64,000 nucleotides of DNA. Origin: Palauibacter sp965207805. Lineage in GTDB: Bacteria > Gemmatimonadota > Gemmatimonadetes > Palauibacterales > Palauibacteraceae. This document shows positions 52,565 through 61,200 of the stretch, piece by piece. The stretch lies in assembly GCA_965207805.1 (NCBI GenBank), contig OZ242312.1, positions 1,178,001 to 1,242,000 of the forward strand, read 5' to 3'. How positions within the stretch are numbered: the stretch's first letter is position 1; each line of letters begins with the position of its first letter. The notes beneath the pieces are model-generated. The model searched no databases. It worked only from the letters and a program-made list of their open reading frames with translations, and was not told the DNA's origin. A program made the translations under genes and the position numbers.

Positions 52565-53858
52565 CTACGGGCATGTCGGGCCACCGCTCTGGTTGGCGAT
52601 GGTCGCCAGCCACTCTTGGAACGCGTCGTCGCGTGGAGAGCAGAGCCCCGTGTTGATCCAAGTAAACGTCTTGAGCTTCAGGTTCGTCAATTCGATGGGC
52701 AGCGAACCGGTGAGTCCGGGATTCCCGGCTATCGAGAGTCTGGTAAGCTTGGAGAGTTCACCCAGTTCCGGGGCCACCGAACCAACCAGATCATTGCCCC
52801 AAACAAACAACTCTTCGAGGTTCTTGAGACCACCCAATTCCGGTGGAATCGGGCCGGAGAGGTCGTTTGCGGAAAGCGCGAGGTGGGTGAGATTCTGGAG
52901 CCTGCCAAGATCCTTCGGAATGGGGCCGGACAACTGGTTGAAGTCGAGCCTCAGATACTCAAGGTCCGCAAGGTCGCCCAGCGACGCCGGGATGGGGCCG
53001 GACAACTGGTTCTGGTGGAGTTGCAGCATCTCAAGGTCCGCAAGGTCACCCAGTGAGGACGGAATTGGACCGGTCAGGGTGTTCTCGGAAAGGAGAAGTT
53101 CCGTTAGGCTGTGAAGTCCACCGAGTTCCGGGGGAATCGGACCGGACAACTGGTTGTCGTCAAGCCTGAGATGCACGAGGTTGGAGAGGTTCCCCAGTTC
53201 GGGTGGAATGGGGCCGGTCAAATCGTTTGAGGACAACAACAGCGCACGGAGCTTCGTAAGCGTGCCCAGTTCATGGGGTATGGGGCCGCTGAAACCGTTT
53301 TCCCAAGCCCAAAGCGTCCGCAGATTGGTCAGTTTCCCCATATCAGCCGGAATCGGGCCAGTCAGTTGATTCGAGAAGATGTTCAGGTCTTGGAGTCTGG
53401 GCAGCCCGTCCCACCCCGATGTTGGGAGTCGGCCCTTTAGGAGGTTGCGATCGAGAGCGAGTCGTATCAGCTCTCCCATCTGCAGTGCCGAGGCCGGGAA
53501 AGCGCCCTCTAGGTTGTTGTCTTCGAGATACAATTGCTGAACTCTGGGGTAGGCGCCGAGGCCCGACGTCAAAACACCGTAACCAGCGCCAGATAGGTGC
53601 TTCGGACAGCCATCTGCCCGACCCATGCCATTGCGGCCCGTTCGTATCGCGGTACAGCCGCTCAAGATGGGCTCGATCATTGGGCACCGAGAGTCCGCCT
53701 GGGCGTACGCCTGGGCCTACCTCTGTTGGCTGCTCGCAGGCGAGCAGGAGCAAAAGCGTAGACGGCACGAGGACGAAGAGAAGCCGTAATCGTTGATGCG
53801 CCAACAGTTTTTCCCGATCCGGATACGAGCCTGCCCCCGGCGAGGGATGTAGCCCCAT
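52565..53858 (-). pseudogene. LRR lipoprotein with a frameshift
   Basis: The N-terminal frame encodes a lipoprotein signal (VPSTLLLLLACEQP) and the cap HLERLYRDTNGPQWHG with WLSEAPI; the main frame, to 52565, carries about eleven plant-type LRRs and the Cys-containing end NTGLCSPRDDAFQEWL. The frames are offset near 53590-53605, where APIWRWLRC should lead into YGVLTSGLG. Without the signal peptide the LRR part would stay in the cytoplasm. Confidence 0.75.
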
Positions 53859-53906
53859 GCCGAGGAAGCGGCGCTAGCTGCTAAAAGAGCCTTCACGATA
53901 CCTGAG

Positions 53907-53957
53907 CGCGGCGGAGAGAAGCAAACCGGCGGACGCAGTGGCCGCAGGCGTCACCGT
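53907..53957 (+). repeat. 51-bp direct repeat, right copy
   Basis: About 80 percent identical to 52491-52542. It lies just upstream of the LRR remnant's start. Apart from repeats R2 and R1, 53959-54855 shows no gene. Confidence 0.6.
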
Positions 53958-54159
53958 TCGGCCGGAGCTTCGCTTGGCTCGAAGAGCCGGCAGCGGATCG
54001 CGGCCACAATCGAGTTCCCGATGCCGAACGAGCGGTGTGCATGTGACATCGGTGTCCGTGTGCACGCAATCCGCTCGTGCGATGCGCACCTCGCCGGTGC
54101 CGCATGTGGCTGGCCGCCCTGATGTTGCGCCACGGCCGCCGAACCGCCGGTGCCGATCC

Positions 54160-54294
54160 GGGCCATCGGGCCGTGGATGGGAGCGACCCGTCGGTTTCGA
54201 TGCCCGGTGCGGGCATCGCGGGCGGTGGGGATGCGCACACCCCCACCCGCCGCCTCGGGTCGCTCCCATTCCAGCAATCCCTTGCGGGAAGGCC
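54160..54294 (+). repeat. R2 structured repeat, copy 3
   Basis: Outer stem TGGATGGGAGCGACCCG with CGGGTCGCTCCCATTCCA (one bulge). Inner hairpins TTTCGATGCCCG / CGGGCATCG and GGCGGTGGGG / CCCCCACC. Then AGCAATCCCTTGCGGGAAGG. Pairing is kept although the stem bases differ from copy 2. Confidence 0.85.
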
Positions 54295-54464
54295 ATGAGC
54301 GCCGCCGCGAGGGCGGCGGATGACCGTAGCGTCCATGCCCGACGCCGAATCGAGCCCAAGGGGACGGCGGACCCTCCCCCGCGCGGCGACGAGGGCCGGC
54401 GCCTCGCCCGGCAGGGCGGTCGCCTGCAACCCGCGAACCTTGTTCGGAGCGCGGACCTTTTTTT

Positions 54465-54563
54465 GGGGGGGGTCGGAGGGGGGGCAGCGCCACCCCTCGC
54501 CAGCCGCGAATGTTGAACATCGCGGGGGCTGGCTTACGAACCAAAAGGCCGTCAGCCAGCCCC
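54465..54563 (-). repeat. R1 structured repeat, copy 6
   Basis: On the minus strand GGCTGGCTGACGGCC / GGTTCGTAAGCCAGCC, CGCGATGTT / AACATTCGCG, and AGGGG / CCCCCCCT. The flank at 54588-54646 (CCGGGC-ATC-GCCCGG hairpin) is shared with copy 4. Confidence 0.8.
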
Positions 54564-54855
54564 GCGGGACACCCGCAAAAACGTCCCACCGGGCATCGCC
54601 CGGAACAGCCTCGACCAGGCCGTCGCGGGCAAGCTCCCCGGCCTCCTCGTCGCCAGCCTCAAGGACGGGAAGGGCGACCGACCCGGTTCCTCGACTCCTC
54701 GGGACTGCGCCACGCTCTGCCGAGCGCCCGGTCTTCGGCCTACCCGTACCCCTCGGAGACCCGAGATCGTCGATCCTGGGCCGTTCTGTGGCCCGTAGGT
54801 TCCCCGAAAAGCCCTTGGATCGGCCAGAAACGGCTTCGGAGCGCTGAGCGCGGGG

Positions 54856-56076
54856 TCAGGTAGCGGTGCCCGCTCTCCCCGCCAGATACTCGGCCCAATC
54901 GTCCATGAGCCGCCGCCTCCGCTCGAACAGGTCGGTGCGCCGGTACGCCGCTTCCACCTTGTTCTGGACCACATGGGCAAGCGCAGCCTCGACAACCTCC
55001 CGGGGATGGTCCGTTTCCTCGGCGGCCCAATCCCGGAACGACGACCGGAACCCGTGCGGCACCGCCGCGATCCGGTGCCTGCGGATCAACTGGCGCAACC
55101 GCTGTTCGATGAGGGGCCGCCCGTTCGACCGAGTGAACACCAACCGGCTGTCCTCGCCGCCCAGCCTGCGCACCTCGTCAAGGATCTCCAGCGCCCGCCC
55201 GCAGAGCGGCACCCGATGCTCCCGCTTCGCCTTCATGCGCGTGGCGGGCACCGTCCACACTCTCTCGGCCAAATCGATCTCGGACCATTCGGCCCAGCGC
55301 ACCTCGCTCCACCTCGCCGCCGTCAGCACCAGAAACTCGAAGGCCAGCCGGGCCACCGGCATTTCGTCCGTCGTCCGTACCTTCCCGATTGCCGCTCCAA
55401 CCTCCCGGTGAGGAAGCGCCTTCATGTGCTTCACGACCCGGTTCTGCGGCCCGAGCACCGACCGGACCCGGTCGCAGGGGTTGTCGGTCCGGTACTCCAT
55501 CGCCACCGCCCACTCGAACACCGAGCGCATGCGCTGATGCACCGACTGCGCCGTGGACCCCTTCGAGTGCCAGATCGGGGTCAGGATCTCCAGCACGTCG
55601 GCCGTCGCCACCTCCGAAACCGCCATGTCGCCGATCCGGGGGAAGGCGTAGCGCCGCAGGGTCGATAGCCAGTCCTTCCCGTGCTGCTTGCTGCGCCATC
55701 CGGCCTGCTTCTGCTTCAGGACGCGCCCGGTCGCCTCGGCGAAGCTGGGAATACCCCTTGCCCGCCGTCTCTCGGCGAGCGGGTCGCCGCCCTCGCGGGC
55801 GAGCTTCCGGTTGGCCCTCGCCTTCTCGCGGGCCTCGGCCAGCGACACCAGCGCGGCGCTGCCGAGTCCGAAGTCGCGGCGGCGGCCGCGAATGACGAGC
55901 CGCTGCACCCAACTGCGGGCACCGCTAGGCTGAACGTAGAGATAGAGTCCATTGCCGTCGCAATGCCTCCCGGGACGTGCGGAGCGCACGAAGGCAGCCG
56001 AGAGCCGCTTGTGGGGGTGGCGGCCCTTCGGCTTGGTTTTCCGGGTCGGGTCGGGCGTGCGGGTTACGTCATCCAT
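54856..56076 (-). CDS. P4-type integrase of the island
   Basis: 406 residues; the ATG (MDDVTRTPDP) is preferred over one 39 codons upstream because the intervening residues are not family-like. N-terminal DUF4102-like domain (SGARSWVQRLVIRGRRRDFG), catalytic Arg in LTAARWSEVRWAEW, HGFRSSFRDWAAEE and Tyr378 in VEAAYRRTDLF. Intact. The nearest relative in the window is the integrase at 20382. Its attachment site appears to be GTGACGGTGA inside an Ig-repeat gene, unusual for this family, which often uses tRNA genes. Confidence 0.92.
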   Translation of the reverse strand: MDDVTRTPDPTRKTKPKGRHPHKRLSAAFVRSARPGRHCDGNGLYLYVQPSGARSWVQRLVIRGRRRDFGLGSAALVSLAEAREKARANRKLAREGGDPLAERRRARGIPSFAEATGRVLKQKQAGWRSKQHGKDWLSTLRRYAFPRIGDMAVSEVATADVLEILTPIWHSKGSTAQSVHQRMRSVFEWAVAMEYRTDNPCDRVRSVLGPQNRVVKHMKALPHREVGAAIGKVRTTDEMPVARLAFEFLVLTAARWSEVRWAEWSEIDLAERVWTVPATRMKAKREHRVPLCGRALEILDEVRRLGGEDSRLVFTRSNGRPLIEQRLRQLIRRHRIAAVPHGFRSSFRDWAAEETDHPREVVEAALAHVVQNKVEAAYRRTDLFERRRRLMDDWAEYLAGRAGTAT

Positions 56077-56225
56077 TACCTCATAATATGTGGGATCGGA
56101 TCGGATGTCAAGGAACGTGGCGGGAGCCCGAGCGCGGATATGTGTAGCTATAAACCCATGAATAACAACGATATAAGATACTGCCTGGAACATCCTTGGA
56201 CGCTACTGGATGCTGTCATGCTACA

Positions 56226-57041
56226 GTGACGGTGACGGCGCGTGATCCGGACGGACTCACGGCCGCGCAGGGGTTCGAGGTGACGGTGGAGACGCCGAAC
56301 CGGGCTCCCGAGGCGGTCGGCTCGATTCCGGTCCAGGCGGTCCAGATCGACGAAACGGTTGCGCTCGATGTTTCGCCCTACTTCACGGACGCCGACGGCG
56401 ATGACCTGACGTACGCGGCGGTCAGTTCCAACACCTCCGTCGCCGCCGTTTCCGTCTCCGGCGCCGCAGTCAGAATCCAGGGTGTCGGGGTCGGCAGCGT
56501 CACGCTAACTGTGACCGCACATGACCCGTCCGGCGACGGCGCGACGCAGGAGACCAGCGTGGAAGTCACGGTTCCAGCGCCGGACTTGGCGTTCACGGGC
56601 GTGTCGCCGGCCTCCGCAACGCTGACACCGGGCGACTCGGCAACGTTCACGTTCCGCATCCGCAATCAAGGCACGATCGCTTCGACCGCCACGACGATCC
56701 GCGCCATGAGGTCGGCGAATCCGACCATCAGCCCCCGCGACACCGAGTTGGAGTCGTATTCGCTTTCGTCGCTGGCCCCCGCGCAGGATCGCTCGTTTCC
56801 CGTCACGATCGCGGTCGACGAAAACAGCGCACCGGGAACGATCTACATCGGCATGTGCGTCGATGCCGTGACCGAGGAATCGAACACGCGCAACAACTGT
56901 TCGGAGGGTGCCCGCCTGACGGTCGTCAGGTCGTCGAGTGCCCAGGAATCCGCAGACCGACCCGCGTCAGTCCGGATCCGGGTCTCTCGTCCGCCTGAGT
57001 CGAGGCCGGCGGCGCCCTTGCAAGGAACCGAGTCGACATGA
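56226..57041 (+). pseudogene. Ig-repeat lipoprotein, 3' part after the island
   Basis: Continues the gene at 50409: the end of the third repeat (TVTARDPDGLTAAQGF), a fourth Ig repeat (FTDADGDDLTY), then the CARDB-like C-terminal domain (LAFTGVSPASATLTPGDSA, MCVDAVTEESNTRNNC) shared with the protein at 2047. It has no start or signal of its own. The stop overlaps the ATG of the LRR lipoprotein gene. Confidence 0.9.
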
Positions 57042-57538
57042 CCTACATGAGAAAGCAGACGCCCGTGCTCGACCGGTCGACGAGGGCCGGTCGGTTCAAG
57101 CGCCGCCGCGGGAGCGCGATTCTCTTTGCGGTCGCACTCGTTGTAGCCTGCGACGGAGAGCGGGTGACCGCGCCCCCGGCAACAGTCGCGCCTGCTTCGG
57201 AATCGACGGGGTCGCTGTCGACGGGGGGAACGAGCGACCGGGACATCCTCATTGCCCTCTATAAGGCTACCGACGGGGCGAACTGGATCAACAACGACAA
57301 CTGGCTGACCGACGCGCCCCTCGGGCAATGGTATGGAGTGGAGACGGACGCTTCCGGGCGGGTCGTCCAGATCGACCTCTCAGGCCACTGGGACTCGGAC
57401 TCCAGAGCGTACGTGAGACACGGTCTCTCGGGCCCGATCCCGCCGGAAGTGGGCAATCTCTCCAACCTCACGCGGCTCTCGCTCTCCGTGAACCGCCTCT
57501 CGGGCCCGATTCCGCCGGAACCATATATTCTCTTGTAA
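57038..57538 (+). CDS. LRR lipoprotein cut short after two repeats
   Basis: 166 residues. ATGA overlap with the Ig gene, as expected for the Ig-LRR operon seen at 1-3.7 kb. Signal peptide with lipobox LVVAC, then DRDILIALYKATDGANWINN, WLTDAPLGQWYGVET and two LRRs, after which the family sequence stops at GPIPPE and an unrelated PYILL-stop follows. The downstream 150 bases (57539-57691) are AT-rich and look like an element end, so the gene was probably interrupted or deleted. Confidence 0.75.
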   Translation: MTYMRKQTPVLDRSTRAGRFKRRRGSAILFAVALVVACDGERVTAPPATVAPASESTGSLSTGGTSDRDILIALYKATDGANWINNDNWLTDAPLGQWYGVETDASGRVVQIDLSGHWDSDSRAYVRHGLSGPIPPEVGNLSNLTRLSLSVNRLSGPIPPEPYILL

Positions 57539-57691
57539 AGCACTCTATGCCAATGGTTTACATTGCATTACGTTGTCTACGTATCACTTAAGATATGCAG
57601 AAATGAGCGGGATTGCACGCGACGGCATCGGAAGTCGGCGGACGGTTTTCAGGCTGTCCGACGGTGGCCGGGCCGGACAAGCGTGGGGGTC

Positions 57692-58135
57692 TCAGCCAGC
57701 CTCGTTTCTTCGTTTCGTCTCCACGAGTCCTTGCCGAGGTCCGGAACTCGCCGCCCCATCGGCTGCGGCGTTGCCCACGCGAAGGTGGCCCTCGAACCGA
57801 GCGCCCTGATCCATCTTCATCCGCCCGGCCCGGATATCGCCCTTGATCCGACCGGTCTCGCGAAGTTCCAAGCGTTGCTCGACGACGATGTTTCCGAGGA
57901 CGGTGCCCGCCACCGCGACTTCACGGCCCTCGACGTCGCCCATCATCCGTCCGCCCTTGCCGACGACGATGGAGGCCGACATGCGGACGGGGCCTTCCAC
58001 CTTGCCGTAAACGCGAACCGTCTCCTCGCAGTTGAGGCCGCCGAGTATCTGCGTCCCCGGCCCTATGACCGAGACATTGTCGTTCTGCTCACCGCCACGG
58101 ACCGCCCGTGGACTTGATACAGCCGTCTTGCCCAT
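57692..58135 (-). CDS. Bactofilin
   Basis: 147 residues. VSVIGPGTQILGGLNCEETV and repeated short beta-helix turns (VRVYGKVEGPVR, VVVGKGGRMMGDVEG, VAVAGTVLGNIV, RLELRETGRIKGDIRAG) are the bactofilin beta-helix, a nucleotide-free cytoskeletal polymer used in cell shape, stalks or polar localisation. N- and C-terminal tails are short and disordered. Lies 163 bases downstream of the metzincin lipoprotein on the same strand. Confidence 0.9.
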   Translation of the reverse strand: MGKTAVSSPRAVRGGEQNDNVSVIGPGTQILGGLNCEETVRVYGKVEGPVRMSASIVVGKGGRMMGDVEGREVAVAGTVLGNIVVEQRLELRETGRIKGDIRAGRMKMDQGARFEGHLRVGNAAADGAASSGPRQGLVETKRRNEAG

Positions 58136-58298
58136 ACGCACCTTCTTCCGTCTCACGAGCAACACTCTTTGAGTGCGGCGGTTCTGCGCCGCGTTTCCGA
58201 TTGCGTCGAGCAGGAGCAGGATCCGGCCATGGAAGAGACCGGACTCAACCGCCGCAGGCAAGGAGCGGATTCCGGACTGCCCGCCGCGGGGGCGTTCC

Positions 58299-61200
58299 TC
58301 AACGTCTCCAGGCACCCGGATCCGGGATCCCCCGGCTGAAGAGCACGCGGGGCGCGGGTCCGGCCCCGGTGTCGGCGTCCGCCGCGGCGGTTGCAGCTGG
58401 CGCGTCGCGGAGGAAGCCGGTGACCTGGCCGGTGGCCCGGTCGCGGAGAATGACCGTGGGCCGGTCCTGGTTCGCGTCGAGGGTGAACGATCCGCCCGGT
58501 CCCGACAGCGTGATGCTGGCCAGATCTCCGGCCCAAGCAACCGGCGCGGGCACCGCAAAGGCAAAGCTCGATCCTCCATCGCCGTCCTCGGCCCGGGGCA
58601 TGGCGAAGCTCATGGAGAAGAGTTCGCCGCCGTCGCGCGATCGCCCCGTGATCCGGTGGCTGCCGGATGCTTCCGGCATCGCGGGCGGGGCTTCGAGCAC
58701 GAACGCGGGTTCGAGGTAGGGCGCCGCAAGGGAGTCCACGCCGCCCCAGACGAGGAGCGAAGTGGCGGGCCGCGCGGCCCGCGTCGCGTTGAGCAGGCCC
58801 TCGCTGTGCAGGCGGTAGCGGAGCGCCTTTTCGAAGCTGAAGTCGCTGATCCAGTAGGGCGAGCAGTAGGACATCAGGTCCTTGTACTCGTCCGGCGGCA
58901 CCAGCCGTCCGCCCCCGCTGAAGTCGTACCCCCAGATCCCGGGCGAGGCACCGGGGTACGGATACGCGGGATCCACGCCCATCGGTCGGCCGCACGGCGT
59001 ATGCTGGAGCGACAGGTTGTGTCCGAACTCGTGCGCGATGACCGAGGAACTGGTGACCGAGTAGGCGGTCCTTCGGCCCAGGTTGCCGATGCCCGCCGCT
59101 CCCGAGAACTCTCCCGACAACAGGCCCATGTAGTAGCCGCTCCCGCCCTCGATGGCGCGGATCGCCTGGACCTGCCCGATCAGGTTGCTCGCTTCGTTGC
59201 TTGAACTCACGACGGGAGCGTGGGCCGTCACCACGAGGTCTCCCACGGGAAGAAGCGTTCGCGTCGGCCCCAGCATCGGGTGGCCCGCAGGATCGGCCTC
59301 CATGCCGGCGGTGAGCGCGATGACGGCGGAGTCCGGATCCGCCTCCCACAGGAAGGGGATGAAGGTGATGTCGAACAGCGGCATCTCCCGCACCTCGACC
59401 GCCAGCCTTCCCGTCTCCGGGATCCGCCGCGCGACCTCGAGATCCGCGTCGAGCGTGCCCTCCGGGTCGATCTCGATCACCATCTCAAGCCCCGGCTGGA
59501 CGATCTCCGCGGGAACCGGCGCGTTGGCCGAACGGGCCAGCGACCCCTCGTACACCTCGGTCGGGATCGGACCCGGCTTGCCGGGAATGTCCACCGAATG
59601 GACGAGCGATCCGTCGAGATGGAAGGCGGCGCGCACGCCCGGAATGCGCTCGGAGTTGGCGCGCGCCGCCGTCGGGAAGACGCGCAGCAGGGCCTCCTCG
59701 CCCGCAACCAGCGCGACGGGAAGCTCGATGAACTGGGCCGCTTGGGTAAGGTAGGCCGCCGCAGCCACGGAATCGCATCGCCGTACCCGCCGGGTGAGCA
59801 GCGCGTCCAGCCAGGCGAGCAGCACCTCGTCCGGGGGCGCGCAAAGCTCCGTGCCGGTCGCGTGGAAGTGGGACAACTCGCGGAGATTGGCGAGGCTGGC
59901 CGGAAGCGGCCCAGACATCTCCGCGTTGCCCGTCAGGGCGAGCGAACGCAGCCGCGCGAGGTCGCCGAAGCCCGGTGGGACGGGACCCGACAGGCGGTTG
60001 CTGCCCAGGAACAACTCGGTCAGGCTCGCGATTCGGGCAAGCTCCGGCGGGACGGGACCGGAAAGTTCGTTGTAGGAGAGGTTCAGGTATTCGAGCTTGG
60101 CGAAACCCCCGAAAGCGGCCGGAATCGACTCCGAGAAGGCGTTGCCGGACAGATCCAGAATCCACAACTTGGGGAGGTCGGCGAGCCCGACCGGCAGCGG
60201 CCCCGACAGCCCGTTGCCTTCAAGGTGGAGTTCTTCCAGGCGGGAGAGTTCGGCGAGCCCCGCTGGAATCGGCCCGGTCAGACCGTTGTGGGACAGGTCC
60301 AAGTGCATCAACTCTGTCAAGTCGGCGAGCGTCGACGGAATCCCGTCGGTGAGCTTGTTGCCCGAGATACGCAACTCCCGCAGCCGGGCGAGATTGCCAA
60401 GCTCGGCGGGTATCGCGCCCGGCGCGAGTATGCCGGAGAGACCCAGAAATTCCAGGTCGGCCAGTCCCCCCAATTCGGGTGGGATCGGTCCATCCGAAAG
60501 ATCGTTGCCCGAGAGATTGAGCGACGCCAGCGCGTCAAGATCGACGATGTCGGGCGGGATGGCGCCGCGCAGGCCGTTGTGGGAAAGGTCCAAGCCGACG
60601 ACCCGCTCCTGGCCGTCGGCATCCACGCCGTGCCACTCACGCAGTGGGGCATCGGTGAACCAGTTCCGGGTGTCGAACCACCGCTCTCCGCCCAGCGCGT
60701 CGTAGAGCCTCCGGAGCACCTCCCGATCCGCCGTGGGCGCGCAGTCCTCAGCCGTGCCCTCGTGCACCTCCAGGCCGTCGAGCCAGCGGCGGAAAAACGT
60801 CTCCGTCGGCACGCAGAGATCCGTTCCCGGGTAGCGCAACTCCCTGAGCGCCGAGAGGCGCGGCAGCGTGTGCGGGAGGAACCCCGAAAGGCCGGGATTG
60901 CCGCCGAGCCGCAGCGACGCCAGAAGTGCCAGATCGCCCACGTCGAGCGGTAGCTCGCCGGAGAGCCCGTTGTCGGCGAGGTCGACTTCGGTCACTCGCC
61001 CGAGCGAATCTTCCGCCGAGATCCCGTGCCACCGGCCCAGCGCGGGGACGGGCAACCGGTCCGACCCGGCCTCTTCGCCCTCGAACCAGCCGTTCGAGCG
61101 CGTCCAAACGTCGCCGCCCGCCGCGCGGTACAGGGACTCCAGCGCCGCCCGGTCCTGCCCGTTGCAGTAGTCGTCCCATTGACTGCCCCCCCGGTGCACC

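Larger units (their letters stand above)
51334..56235. mobile_element. 4.9-kb integrase island inside the Ig lipoprotein gene
   Basis: Bounded by the 10-bp repeat GTGACGGTGA. The integrase lies at the right end, starting 150 bases from the junction and reading inward. Cargo: an EEP-family phosphoesterase, a frameshifted LRR lipoprotein, R2 copy 3 and R1 copy 6. Both ends are AT-richer than the rest. No relaxase, so it is not self-mobilizable. Confidence 0.8.

Noticed and set aside
9541..54563. R1 as integron attC sites
   Set aside because: GTTGAAC-like loops in some copies recall the attC core, but others lack it, the core is not split over 20 or more bases, and there is no integron integrase.
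9541..54563. R1 as IscB/TnpB guide RNA (HEARO or reRNA)
   Set aside because: No IscB, TnpB or TnpA-type gene lies in the window, and copies are not tied to one gene type. Remote non-autonomous copies cannot be excluded.
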